Positions 52,964 through 62,378 of a DNA stretch of 64,000 nt are shown in pieces (positions within the stretch are counted from its first letter, which is position 1; every line of letters starts with the position of its first letter). The notes below the pieces were generated by a model. That model saw only the letters and a program-made list of their open reading frames with translations, was not told where the DNA came from and did no database searches. The stretch is from Congzhengia sp045635085 (GTDB lineage Bacteria > Bacillota > Clostridia > UBA1381 > UBA9506): positions 124,001 through 188,000 of the forward strand of contig JAZRBM010000013.1 of NCBI GenBank assembly GCA_045635085.1, read 5' to 3'. Made by a program: the position numbers and the translations under genes.

Positions 52964-54961
52964 TTAATCTGCATTATCAATGTAATAATTATCGATAGCC
53001 TCTATAAGCAGTTCTTTTGCATTTTCGGCAGAAGAGTCGTCAAGCTGTGCACCGGCTATAGTGATGTGTCCGCCGCCGCCAAGCTTTTCTAATATCAACT
53101 GAACATTTATTTCGCCCAGGGAACGACCGCTTATTTTAACTATGTCAGATGTTTGTTGAATAACAAACGAAGCGATTATACCTTTGATGTTTAGTAATTC
53201 ATCGGCAGCCTGTGCTATTACAGTTGAAGTTATATCTTTTGATATAGGAGCTATACTTATTGCTATATTATCTCTTATGATTTCTGCGTTTTTAATAATA
53301 TCAGAGCGCGTGATGTATGTTTTTAAATCTTGCTGGAAAACTGTTTTAACAGAAACAGTGTCAACTCCTTGTTTTCTTAAAAAAGAAGCAGCTTCAAATG
53401 TTCTCACGCCTGTTTTAAATGTAAAGTTTTTAGTATCTACTACAATTCCAGAATATATAGCTTCTGCTTCAAATTTTGTAAGCGACATTTTATTGGAAAC
53501 ATATTGCAGAATTTCTGTAACCATTTCACATGCTGATGAAGCATAAGGTTCGTGATACACAAGTGCGGGATGTTCTATAAAATCAGCAGTCCTTCTGTGA
53601 TGGTCAATTATGACTATCTGATTCGTGTTATCAAGCAACGACGGATCTTCTAGCAGCGACGCCCTGTGTGTGTCTACCATGATAACAAGGGTATTTTCTG
53701 TGATTTTATCTTTTGCTTCTTCGCGAGAAATAAACAATCCGCTATATTCTTCAATATCTTCAGCTTTATTGATAAGACGGGCAACTGTTTTATCGTATGT
53801 TTCCATCGCAATATACATCGGCTTATTATGAATTCGACAAATTCTAAATAAACCAAATGATGCACCAAGTCCGTCAAGGTCTGCGTTTTTATGAGTCATT
53901 ACAACAACGTTATCCGCACTTGAAATAAGACCTGACAAAGCAAAGCTAACCACACGAGCTTTAACACGAGTGCTTTTTTCGTGTTCTTTTGTAGCTGTGC
54001 CGTAGAAACGAAACTGTTCGCTATCCTTAATTACTGCCTGGTCGCCACCGCGTCCCAACGCCATATTAAGAGCAGTCTTTGCATACGCATCGTTTTCGGC
54101 TAAATTTTTACCATTCATACCTACACCTATGCTTATAGAGGCAGGGATTGAGTTTTTGGTGTCAATTTCGCGTATTTTTGCAAGTATATCAAACTTGTTT
54201 TTGATAAATTTTTCAAGATATTGAAATTCAAACACAATAAAATATTTGTCGTTTTCGTATTTTAAAAGAATACCATTGTTCTCTGTAACCCAGTTATTTA
54301 TGGTTTTGAAAATCTCTGACTGAAGCTGCGGTACAATTGATGATGGGGCAGAGTCCATTAATTCGTCATAATTATCTATATTAACAAAACAAATCAACGA
54401 TTTTTCCGCGATATACTTTTTGTGTAATTGCGCAGTATATGAAATATCTTCTAAGTACAAAATAGTTATGGAATCTCCATTTTCTGTTCCGGATTGAGGA
54501 GTGTTGCCGATTGCCTTGTAGACCTTATCTTTATATTCAAGCTCGCAAATAAATCCGGAAGATGGTTGCTTTCTTGACAAATTATCAATATCAAACTCCG
54601 GGAATAAATCGCTTATATTGCACTCACTCAAATTTTTATCGCTGAAAATCTTCTTTAGTTCAGCGTTATACCATACAACAGCTCCGGTGTGGTCTAAAAG
54701 AATTATCGGCAGCGGGAATGACAAAAGTGCGTCGTTTCTTGTGTTTGCACTTAATGTGACACTTTCAATCATTTCGTTGATTTTGTTTCTGTAATAAAGT
54801 TTAAATATCATATTGAGCAAAAATACAATCAAGGACAATATCAGCTGGATAATTCCTAACCAAACAAAATTTGTAAACAGCATAACGATGCCGAACACAA
54901 CGAAAGCAATAATATAAATTTCATTTGTAAGCTGTATTTTACTTACATTTAACTTATTCAT
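52964..54961 (-). CDS. gdpP: Cyclic di-AMP phosphodiesterase GdpP (YybT)
   Basis: Degrades c-di-AMP, which controls potassium and osmolyte balance. Two transmembrane helices (about 12-55), a degenerate PAS domain (70-160), a degenerate GGDEF domain (about 175-305; no GGDEF signature), and DHH/DHHA1 phosphodiesterase domains (about 340-655) are arranged as in GdpP. Metal ligands are visible in MTHKNADLDGLGASFGL, VDTHRA, and IIDHHRRTADF; GGGGHITIAGAQ is the DHHA1 motif. Length 665. Confidence 0.95.
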   Translation of the reverse strand: MNKLNVSKIQLTNEIYIIAFVVFGIVMLFTNFVWLGIIQLILSLIVFLLNMIFKLYYRNKINEMIESVTLSANTRNDALLSFPLPIILLDHTGAVVWYNAELKKIFSDKNLSECNISDLFPEFDIDNLSRKQPSSGFICELEYKDKVYKAIGNTPQSGTENGDSITILYLEDISYTAQLHKKYIAEKSLICFVNIDNYDELMDSAPSSIVPQLQSEIFKTINNWVTENNGILLKYENDKYFIVFEFQYLEKFIKNKFDILAKIREIDTKNSIPASISIGVGMNGKNLAENDAYAKTALNMALGRGGDQAVIKDSEQFRFYGTATKEHEKSTRVKARVVSFALSGLISSADNVVVMTHKNADLDGLGASFGLFRICRIHNKPMYIAMETYDKTVARLINKAEDIEEYSGLFISREEAKDKITENTLVIMVDTHRASLLEDPSLLDNTNQIVIIDHHRRTADFIEHPALVYHEPYASSACEMVTEILQYVSNKMSLTKFEAEAIYSGIVVDTKNFTFKTGVRTFEAASFLRKQGVDTVSVKTVFQQDLKTYITRSDIIKNAEIIRDNIAISIAPISKDITSTVIAQAADELLNIKGIIASFVIQQTSDIVKISGRSLGEINVQLILEKLGGGGHITIAGAQLDDSSAENAKELLIEAIDNYYIDNAD

Positions 54962-54972
54962 AAAATCTTCTC

Positions 54973-55923
54973 CTATTTTGGAAGGTTGCTTTTTGAAATT
55001 TTTTCTCTGTAATCAAAGCAACTATCTAATGCTCCTAAAATGCTGATAAAAAGCATTGGTGTTCCTACGGAAAATATAACTATTAAAATTAAGACGATTT
55101 TTTTAAGGCTAAGGTTTTTCATTTTCAACTTTAATATAAAATCAATAAAAGATAAACCAAATATATAAAACACAAATTCAGAAATTACACAAACATTCAA
55201 AATTGCATCTGCCAAATATCCCTTTTCGGGCATGAAAATCTCAACTGCAAAAAATATAAAAAACATAATTCCTAAAGTTTTGTCTGCACGATGTTCTGAA
55301 AAACTCTTAAACTGCGAAATATCACATTTTGTAAGTTTTAGAACTTTCTTAAAAATGTATAACGACAAAAGTCCCGTGCATGCAGAAAACATTATTATCA
55401 CGCTCGGCATGAGCTTTCTGATTGACATAATCACATTACCTAAGAGTGTGTCGATTTCTGATTTTGCGATCTGGCCTTCATATAACGAAGCGAGTGCATC
55501 AGTATAATTTTTTACGGATGAAAACAGTACATCCTTAACAATATCTATATTTCCTAGTTGCAATATCTTTATATTCAAAAGAACATAGAGGGTGTAGGTA
55601 ATTGTAATTATCGTTAAAAGTTTAAATTCTGATAACTTCAGATTGTAGCAAATTCCCAGGCTCGTTCCTAAAATCAATACAGGCATAAAGCTTATTAAAG
55701 TAAGGCTTATGTTTTTTGTAAAGACAAAGTACACAAAAAACACAAAGCCACAAACAACAGGTAAAAACCAGTAGTGATATTTCGTGATAGAATATCCGAT
55801 GATTGATGCTATTACTGCAGTAACTAAAATGCTAAAAATGCCCAAAGGCAACATAGAAATCAGCGTGAAAAATATTGCTGCTATTATAATTAATATTTGA
55901 TTTAAAAAACTGTTTTTTGTCAA
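54973..55923 (-). CDS. DUF2232 membrane protein (YybS-like)
   Basis: A 316-residue protein with about eight transmembrane helices. It resembles the DUF2232/YybS family, which nearly always precedes gdpP in Bacillota; the function is unknown, though some members resemble S components of importers. The start is TTG 55923 because AGAGGT sits 7 nt upstream on the minus strand; a GTG at 55968 lacks a binding site. It is the first gene of yybS-gdpP-rplI-dnaB, 11 nt before gdpP. Confidence 0.82.
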   Translation of the reverse strand: MTKNSFLNQILIIIAAIFFTLISMLPLGIFSILVTAVIASIIGYSITKYHYWFLPVVCGFVFFVYFVFTKNISLTLISFMPVLILGTSLGICYNLKLSEFKLLTIITITYTLYVLLNIKILQLGNIDIVKDVLFSSVKNYTDALASLYEGQIAKSEIDTLLGNVIMSIRKLMPSVIIMFSACTGLLSLYIFKKVLKLTKCDISQFKSFSEHRADKTLGIMFFIFFAVEIFMPEKGYLADAILNVCVISEFVFYIFGLSFIDFILKLKMKNLSLKKIVLILIVIFSVGTPMLFISILGALDSCFDYREKISKSNLPK

Positions 55924-56035
55924 TAGAAAATACCTCTGGTCATAATATCGTAAATTATATTTTAACACAATGTTTTCTAAATATCAACATAAAAATTAAA
56001 TTAATGTGACAAAGGTGTATTTTGTCAATATTTTC

Positions 56036-56064
56036 TTGATTTTCAGGTAATTTTATGTTATAAT
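56036..56064 (+). promoter_or_regulatory. Predicted promoter of pnp
   Basis: TTGATT (56036-56041) and a perfect TATAAT (56059-56064) are separated by 17 nt, giving a leader of about 170 nt. Confidence 0.65.
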
Positions 56065-56087
56065 ACATATGGTTTAGGGCGCTTTGT

Positions 56088-56235
56088 AGTTTAAGATGTA
56101 AGAGATAAGCACCAAAAGATAAAAGGTTTGATGTTTATTTCTTATTTCTTATTACAAAGCAACTTAAAACAAATACCCGTTTTGCCCACAATTCGGAGTA
56201 TTTTAAAATAAATTTTCGTGGGCAGAAAGGTATTT
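56088..56235 (+). promoter_or_regulatory. Structured leader of pnp overlapping the ribosome binding site
   Basis: A long hairpin joins AAATACC (56171-56177) with GGTATTT (56229-56235) and TGCCCAC (56183-56189) with GTGGGCA (56218-56224). It covers the AAAGG before pnp. Upstream, GCTTTGTA (about 56091) matches TACAAAGC (about 56153), bounding a second structured region. PNPase autoregulation through its leader is known in other bacteria; the same is inferred here. Confidence 0.5.
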
Positions 56236-56242
56236 GATAAAA

Positions 56243-58360
56243 ATGTACAAAAGCTTTAAGACAGAATTTGCAGGCAGACCACTCGAAATAGAAATTGGCA
56301 AATTTGCAGAACTTGCCAGTGGTGCAGTAATGGTAAGATATGGTGAAACCTGCGTGTTATCGACAGCTACAATGGCAGCAAAGCCTAGAGAGGGAATTGA
56401 CTTTTTCCCTTTGAGTGTTGATTTTGAAGAAAAATTATACTCAGTCGGCAGAATTCCAGGTGGTTTTACAAGAAGAGAGGGTAAGCCATCAGATAAGGCT
56501 ATATTAACATCGCGTGTTATAGATAGACCCATTCGTCCGCTGTTTCCAAAGGATTTAAGAAATGATGTTTCTGTTGTAAACACTGTTATGTCTGTTGATC
56601 AGGATTATTCTCCTGAAGTTGTAGCTATGATCGGTACTTCAATCGCAATATCCATTTCAGAAATTCCGTGGAATGGACCTATTGCAGGTGTTGTTATGGG
56701 ATATGTTGACGGACAACTTATTATAAACCCTACACTTGCTGAGCGTGAAAAGAGTGACATGTACTTAACAGTTGCTGGAACAAAAGAAAAAGTAGTTATG
56801 ATTGAGGCCGGAGCTAAGGAAGTTAAGGAAGAAGTTGTTTTTGATGCCATTATGATGGCTCATGAAGAAATCAAAAAAATATGCACATTCATTAAAGAAG
56901 TTCAGGATGAAGTTGGTAAGAAAAAAATTTCATACGAGCCTCATGTTGTTGATGATGAACTATACAATGACATTAAAAATTTCGGTATAGAAAAGTTAAA
57001 AATTGCATTAGATACAGATGACAAAAATGTTCGCGAAGTAAATATGAAAGCGTTCTATAGCGAATTATATTCTCATTTTGAAGGCAAATATTCAGAAGAA
57101 GAAAATGGTGCAGACATTGTAGAAGCGGTAGAAAAATTAGCGAAATACGTCGTTCGTCGTTGGATTTTAGACGAAGGAAAACGTGTAGACGGCCGTGGTA
57201 TTACAGATATCAGACCTCTTAGTGCTGAAGTTTCGATTCTTCCAAGAACTCACGGTTCTGGTCTTTTTGCAAGAGGTCAGACACAGGTACTAACTATTGC
57301 AACATTAGGTCCTATTGGCGAAGCACAGATTTTGGATGGAATTGATGCTGAAACAGAAAAGAGATATATACATCATTATAATTTCCCGTCATACAGCGTG
57401 GGTGAAACAAGACCGTCCCGTGGTCCTGGAAGACGTGAAATAGGCCATGGTGCGTTAGCTGAACGTGCGCTAGAGCCCGTTATTCCAAGTGAAGAAGAAT
57501 TTCCTTATGCAATAAGATTGGTATCTGAAGTACTTTCTTCAAATGGTAGTACATCACAGGCGAGTGTGTGTGGTAGCACATTGGCATTGATGGATGCAGG
57601 TGTTCCAATCAAAGCTCCTGTTGCAGGTATTTCAGTAGGTCTTGTTACAGAGGGTGAAAGATTTATTACAATGGTTGATATTCAAGGGCTAGAAGATTTC
57701 TATGGCGATATGGACTTTAAGGTAGCAGGTACAAAAGAAGGTATCACAGCTATTCAGATGGATATTAAAATAGACGGTTTAACACCTGAAATCATCAAAC
57801 AGGCATTTGCACAGACAAAAGAAGCAAGAAATTATATTCTGGATGAAGTTATGTTAAAGGCCATCCAGGCACCAAGAGCTGAACTTTCTAAATATGCACC
57901 AAAAATTTATACAATGCATATTGACAAAGATAAAATCCGTGACGTTATTGGTTCAGGCGGCAAAGTAATTCAGAAGATTATTGCTGAAACACAGACAAAG
58001 ATTGACATTGAAGAAGACGGAACAATTTATATTGCTACAAGTGATGAAGTTATGGCTAAAAAGGCTATGGAAATCATTGATGCAATTTGCGGTAACATTG
58101 AAATCGGCGCAATTTTCAAAGGCAAGGTAAACACTGTTACAGCATTTGGTGCATTTGTCGAATTCATCCCTGGAGTTGAAGGACTGGTTCATATTTCAAA
58201 GCTTGAAAACAGAAGAGTTGCAAAGGTTGAAGACGTTGTAAATGTTGGCGATGAAATTATGGTAAAAGTAATGGAAATTGATGAAAAAACAGGTAAGATC
58301 AGCCTGTCCAGAAAAGATGCAATAAACGAATTAGAAGGAAACAATGAAGATAACGAATAA
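56243..58360 (+). CDS. pnp: Polyribonucleotide nucleotidyltransferase (PNPase)
   Basis: Phosphorolytic 3'-5' exoribonuclease of mRNA decay. Two RNase PH-like domains (about 1-215 and 305-545; MVRYGETCVLSTA, HGSGLFARGQTQVLT, GRREIGHGALAERAL) flank the helical linker, followed by KH (about 550-610; RDVIGSGGKVIQKI) and S1 (about 620-690; GAIFKGKVNTVTAFGAFVE) domains. ATG 56243 is preferred on family length; a TTG at 56234 is closer to the AAAGG but both lie in a hairpin. The rpsO gene, often upstream, is absent. Confidence 0.96.
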   Translation: MYKSFKTEFAGRPLEIEIGKFAELASGAVMVRYGETCVLSTATMAAKPREGIDFFPLSVDFEEKLYSVGRIPGGFTRREGKPSDKAILTSRVIDRPIRPLFPKDLRNDVSVVNTVMSVDQDYSPEVVAMIGTSIAISISEIPWNGPIAGVVMGYVDGQLIINPTLAEREKSDMYLTVAGTKEKVVMIEAGAKEVKEEVVFDAIMMAHEEIKKICTFIKEVQDEVGKKKISYEPHVVDDELYNDIKNFGIEKLKIALDTDDKNVREVNMKAFYSELYSHFEGKYSEEENGADIVEAVEKLAKYVVRRWILDEGKRVDGRGITDIRPLSAEVSILPRTHGSGLFARGQTQVLTIATLGPIGEAQILDGIDAETEKRYIHHYNFPSYSVGETRPSRGPGRREIGHGALAERALEPVIPSEEEFPYAIRLVSEVLSSNGSTSQASVCGSTLALMDAGVPIKAPVAGISVGLVTEGERFITMVDIQGLEDFYGDMDFKVAGTKEGITAIQMDIKIDGLTPEIIKQAFAQTKEARNYILDEVMLKAIQAPRAELSKYAPKIYTMHIDKDKIRDVIGSGGKVIQKIIAETQTKIDIEEDGTIYIATSDEVMAKKAMEIIDAICGNIEIGAIFKGKVNTVTAFGAFVEFIPGVEGLVHISKLENRRVAKVEDVVNVGDEIMVKVMEIDEKTGKISLSRKDAINELEGNNEDNE

Positions 58361-58382
58361 TTTTGATGTTCGGAGGCAAATT

Positions 58383-60317
58383 ATGAAAATCGTTTTAAAA
58401 GATGGTAACGTATTGGAATATAGCGAGCCTAAGCCTCTTTATGCTATTGCAGGCGACATTAGTGAAGGGTTGATGAGAGAGGCTTTAGCTGCAAACGTCA
58501 ATGGAAAAATTTTAGGTATGGGCGAATTAATCGAAAGTGATTGTAATATCACTTTCCTTACTTTTAACGATCAGGAGGGCAAGGACGTATTAAGACATAC
58601 TGCGTCTCATGTGCTTGCTCAGGCTGTGAAAAGACTTTATCCTGATGCAAAACTTGCAATAGGTCCAGCCATTGAAAATGGTTTTTATTACGACATTGAT
58701 TGTGAAACATCATTTTCAACTGAAATTCTAAAAAACATTGAAGCAGAAATGAAAAAAATTGTAAAAGAAAATCTTCCTGTTAAAAAAATACTAAAATCAA
58801 GGGAAGATGCTCTTAAATATTTTGAGGAAAAAGGCGAAACATATAAGGTAGAACTGATTCGTGATTTACCTGAAGATGCCCAGATTTCTTTTTATCAACA
58901 AGGTGAGTTTACAGACCTTTGTGCCGGACCTCACATATCATCAACAGGTAAAGTAAAGGCGTTTTGCTTAACAGGTACTGCTGGTGCATATTGGCGTGGT
59001 AACGAAAAGAATAAAATGCTTCAAAGAATTTATGGCACAGCATTTTTAAAGAAAAGCGATATGGAAGAGTTTTTGGCTGCTCAGGAAGAAGCAAGAAAGC
59101 GTGACCACAACAAACTTGGTCGTGAACTGGATATTTTCACAACTGTTGACGTTATAGGCCAGGGACTTCCAGTTATGTTGCCAAAAGGTACAAAAATCCT
59201 ACAGACATTACAGCGCTGGGTTGAAGATTATGAAGAATCACATGGTTGGATGCGTACAAAAACACCACTTATGGCAAAAAGTGATTTATATAAAATCTCA
59301 GGACATTGGGATCACTATTTAGACGGTATGTTTGTAATGGGTGACCCCGAAAGCGATAAGGAAGTGTTTGCGCTGCGTCCTATGACGTGCCCATTCCAAT
59401 ATCAGGCATATCTTTCAAAGATGAGAAGTTACAGAGATTTACCATTAAGATATGCTGAAACATCCACGCTCTTCAGAAATGAAGCATCAGGTGAAATGCA
59501 CGGACTTATCCGTGTTCGTCAGTTTACAATATCTGAAGGTCACCTAATGTGCAGACCAGATCAGTTAAAGGACGAATTCAGAAAATGTCTCGAGATGACA
59601 AACTATATGTTAAAGACTTTAGGCCTTTATGATGATGTTTCATACAGATTTTCTCAATGGGACCCTGATGACAGTGAAAAATATATAGGCACAAAAGAGC
59701 AGTGGAATGAAGCGCAGGATACGATGAAGGAAATCCTAGATGACTTAAATCTTGAATACAAGATAGGTATAGGCGAAGCTGCTTTTTATGGTCCTAAGCT
59801 CGATATTCAGCTTAAAAACGTATTTGGCAAGGAAGATACCCTGATTACAATCCAGATAGACCAATTACTTGCAGAAAAATTCGGTATGGAATATACTGAC
59901 AGTGATGGTTCCAAGAAAAATCCTTACATCATTCACAGAACATCTATCGGTTGTTACGAAAGAACACTTGCGCTTTTGATAGAGAAGTACGCAGGCGCTT
60001 TTCCAACCTGGCTTGCTCCTGTTCAGGCAAAAATTCTTCCAATTACCGATGCACAAAAAGAATACGCAAGAGAATATGCTGATGTTTTGCGTGAAAGCGG
60101 CGTGTCTGTTGAAGTTGATGACAGAAATGAAAAAATCGGTTACAAAATCAGAGAAGCGCAACTTGAAAAGGTTCCCTATATGTTAATCATAGGACAGAAG
60201 GAACTAGAGGAAGGCGCAGTTGCTGTTCGTTCGAGGAAAGATGGCGATTTGGGCCAGATTTCAAAAGAAGAGTTTGTTGAAAATATAACAAAAGAAATAA
60301 GAACTAAGGCAAGATAA
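58383..60317 (+). CDS. thrS: Threonyl-tRNA synthetase
   Basis: Class II synthetase (644 residues). The N-terminal TGS domain (1-62), the editing domain (about 65-225; HTASHVLAQAVKRLYP, the zinc-like HxxxH), and the catalytic core with motif 2 RYAETSTLFRNEASGEMHGLIRVRQF and motif 3 HRTSIGCYERTLALLIEKYAG precede the anticodon-binding domain. ATG 58383 follows CGGAGG. No T-box was seen in the short gap after pnp, and an upstream frame is rejected for lack of a ribosome site. Confidence 0.96.
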   Translation: MKIVLKDGNVLEYSEPKPLYAIAGDISEGLMREALAANVNGKILGMGELIESDCNITFLTFNDQEGKDVLRHTASHVLAQAVKRLYPDAKLAIGPAIENGFYYDIDCETSFSTEILKNIEAEMKKIVKENLPVKKILKSREDALKYFEEKGETYKVELIRDLPEDAQISFYQQGEFTDLCAGPHISSTGKVKAFCLTGTAGAYWRGNEKNKMLQRIYGTAFLKKSDMEEFLAAQEEARKRDHNKLGRELDIFTTVDVIGQGLPVMLPKGTKILQTLQRWVEDYEESHGWMRTKTPLMAKSDLYKISGHWDHYLDGMFVMGDPESDKEVFALRPMTCPFQYQAYLSKMRSYRDLPLRYAETSTLFRNEASGEMHGLIRVRQFTISEGHLMCRPDQLKDEFRKCLEMTNYMLKTLGLYDDVSYRFSQWDPDDSEKYIGTKEQWNEAQDTMKEILDDLNLEYKIGIGEAAFYGPKLDIQLKNVFGKEDTLITIQIDQLLAEKFGMEYTDSDGSKKNPYIIHRTSIGCYERTLALLIEKYAGAFPTWLAPVQAKILPITDAQKEYAREYADVLRESGVSVEVDDRNEKIGYKIREAQLEKVPYMLIIGQKELEEGAVAVRSRKDGDLGQISKEEFVENITKEIRTKAR

Positions 60318-60346
60318 AATTATATGTAATTCAAGGAGTCCTTCGT

Positions 60347-60544
60347 ATGTGGATAGTAATTTTTATAACACAAAACAGAGAAACTGCTGAATTAGCAACG
60401 GAGATTTTGCGCAATTCAGGTTTGGTAGTTAAGGTTAGAACTTTAGGAACAAAAACCGACAGTGTTTATGGTTGTTATGAGATTTTACTTCCTGAATCAG
60501 AAGTTGAAGAAGGGCACAAAGTTTTAATCTCAAACTTGCTATAA
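60347..60544 (+). CDS. Small conserved-type protein upstream of pfkA (DUF2007-like)
   Basis: A 65-residue protein beginning MWIVIFITQNRETAELATEIL and ending LLPESEVEEGHKVLISN. The pattern beta-alpha-beta-beta-alpha and the final E-V-E-E-x-H-x-V-L resemble small ferredoxin-like DUF2007-type proteins often found just before pfkA. The function is unknown. AAGGAG precedes ATG 60347; it lies 45 nt before pfkA and may be cotranscribed. Confidence 0.7.
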   Translation: MWIVIFITQNRETAELATEILRNSGLVVKVRTLGTKTDSVYGCYEILLPESEVEEGHKVLISNLL

Positions 60545-60589
60545 TATCAGGTAGGAAAAGAAACAAAAACAGAAAGGTATTTTAGTATT

Positions 60590-61564
60590 ATGAAAAAAAT
60601 TGGTGTTTTAACAAGTGGTGGAGATGCTCCTGGTATGAATGCCGCCATTCGTGCTGTTGTACGCTCGGCTTCTGCTATAGGGATAGAAGTAGTTGGCATA
60701 GAGAAGGGTTATTTTGGACTTTTAAACAATATGTATCATACAATGGGACCGCGTTCTGTATCTGATATTTTACACAGAGGTGGTACTATTTTACAGTCTG
60801 CAAGATGTCCTGAATTTAAAAAACCTGAATCAATTGAAAAAGCTGTTGAAAACGCAAAAGCAATTGGAATAGAAGGTCTTGTTGTAATTGGCGGCGATGG
60901 TTCTTTTCGCGGAGCGCGTGATTTAAGTCTGGCAGGTATACCAACTATAGGTATTCCGGGTACAATTGATAATGATATAGGTTGCACAGAATATACCATA
61001 GGCTTTGATACTGCTTTAAACACAGTGCAGGAAGCAATTGATAAAATTCGCGATACATGCAGAAGTCATGACCGTTGCTCAGTTGTTGAAGTTATGGGTA
61101 GAGATGCAGGTTATATTGCAACAAATGTTGGTATTGCCTGCGGTGCAGAGGTGGTTTTAATTCCCGAAAAGAATTTTGAATTTAAGCGCGATATATTAGC
61201 AGAAATAAATGCAGGTATTCAACGCGGAAAGGAACAACATCTTATTATTGTTGCAGAAGGTGTAACAAAAGATAATATGAGCAGTCTTAAAATGGCAACC
61301 AGAATTGAAGAAGAAACAGGTATTGAAACGAGAGCTACAATACTCGGTCATATACAACGTGGCGGAAATCCGACGGTAAAAGATAGAGTTGTTGCGAGTA
61401 GAATGGGTGTAGCAGCTGTTGATCTTTTAAATCAGGGAATCGGCAACAGAATTGTTGCAATTCAAGGGGACAATATTGTAGATTATGATATTTTAGAAGG
61501 ATTGAACATTCACAAATCATTAGATTCAACACTTATTGGTGTAGGGGATATATTATCCTTATAA
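60590..61564 (+). CDS. pfkA: 6-phosphofructokinase, ATP-dependent
   Basis: Commits fructose-6-phosphate to glycolysis. The nucleotide motif LTSGGDAPGMNAAIRA (7-22), GGDGSFRGA (about 102), the catalytic PGTIDNDIGCTEYTIGFDTAL (about 123) and the effector-site arginines are intact. GGDGS with a Gly after GGD favours ATP over PPi. Length 324 is normal. It is followed by a strong terminator. Confidence 0.97.
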   Translation: MKKIGVLTSGGDAPGMNAAIRAVVRSASAIGIEVVGIEKGYFGLLNNMYHTMGPRSVSDILHRGGTILQSARCPEFKKPESIEKAVENAKAIGIEGLVVIGGDGSFRGARDLSLAGIPTIGIPGTIDNDIGCTEYTIGFDTALNTVQEAIDKIRDTCRSHDRCSVVEVMGRDAGYIATNVGIACGAEVVLIPEKNFEFKRDILAEINAGIQRGKEQHLIIVAEGVTKDNMSSLKMATRIEEETGIETRATILGHIQRGGNPTVKDRVVASRMGVAAVDLLNQGIGNRIVAIQGDNIVDYDILEGLNIHKSLDSTLIGVGDILSL

Positions 61565-61568
61565 TTAT

Positions 61569-61608
61569 AAAAAAAGAACTGTAGCAATCCCGCTACAGTT
61601 CTTTTTTT
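61569..61608. terminator. Bidirectional terminator between pfkA and the DeoR gene
   Basis: A 17-bp stem, AAAAAAAGAACTGTAGC (61569-61585) with GCTACAGTTCTTTTTTT (61592-61608), has an AATCCC loop. It is flanked by A and T runs. Confidence 0.9.
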
Positions 61609-62374
61609 ATTCGCCTGCCGATATAAATTTAACATTAAATTCATTAAATACATTAATGTACTCATCATCAAGCTTTGATTCAGTGATAAAATAGTCTATA
61701 TTTTCAATTGGCGTTAGTTTATAAAATCCAACACGTCCAATTTTCGAAGAATCACAGAGGTAATATTTTTCAGTTGAATTTTCAAGCATTTGTTTTTTTA
61801 TTGCGCATTCACTGTCGTTACTTTCCATAATTCCTGCCTCTGGTGATATTCCTTTACTTGAGAAGAAAAATTTCATTGCATAAAAATTGCTTTTTATTGC
61901 ATTTTCTGCCAGATATCCAACCAATGATTGGTTGTTGCTTATAACACCGCCTACAGATATCGTCTTTATGTTTTCTGCACCAGAAAGTTCGTTAATAATA
62001 CGCAATGAATTTGTAATTACAGTTACATTTTTAAGCTTTTTAATTTCTTTAGCTATGTAAAATGTTGTAGTGGAGGAGTCTAAAAAAATCGTGTCGCCAG
62101 GCATAATATATTCTGATGCGATCTTTGCAAGTTTTTCTTTTGCGGGTAAGTTTGTTTGCTTTCTTTTTTCTAATGAAAGCTCATATGAGCTTTCATTGAT
62201 TGGCACAGCGCCACCGTGTGTTCTTACCAATACTTCTTTGTTTTCTAATTTTTCCAAATCGCGTCTTATAGTCTCTTCGGTAACTCCAAGTTCATCACTG
62301 AGTTTACTTACCCATACAGCACCGTCTAAATTTAATTTTTCTAAAATTATTTTCTGGCGCTCTAATGCAAACAT
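61607..62374 (-). CDS. DeoR family transcriptional regulator
   Basis: A 255-residue repressor. The N-terminal winged helix (1-60; MFALERQKIILEKL, VSKLSDELGVTEETIRRDLEKLE) and the sugar-phosphate-sensing domain (75-235; TIFLDSSTTTFYIAKEI, VITNSLRIINEL, CDSSKIGRVGF) are standard. It is the last gene of a microcompartment unit, 4 nt after pduL, so it probably controls that locus in response to a phosphorylated sugar; the effector is inferred. Confidence 0.92.
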   Translation of the reverse strand: MFALERQKIILEKLNLDGAVWVSKLSDELGVTEETIRRDLEKLENKEVLVRTHGGAVPINESSYELSLEKRKQTNLPAKEKLAKIASEYIMPGDTIFLDSSTTTFYIAKEIKKLKNVTVITNSLRIINELSGAENIKTISVGGVISNNQSLVGYLAENAIKSNFYAMKFFFSSKGISPEAGIMESNDSECAIKKQMLENSTEKYYLCDSSKIGRVGFYKLTPIENIDYFITESKLDDEYINVFNEFNVKFISAGE

Positions 62375-62378
62375 TTCC

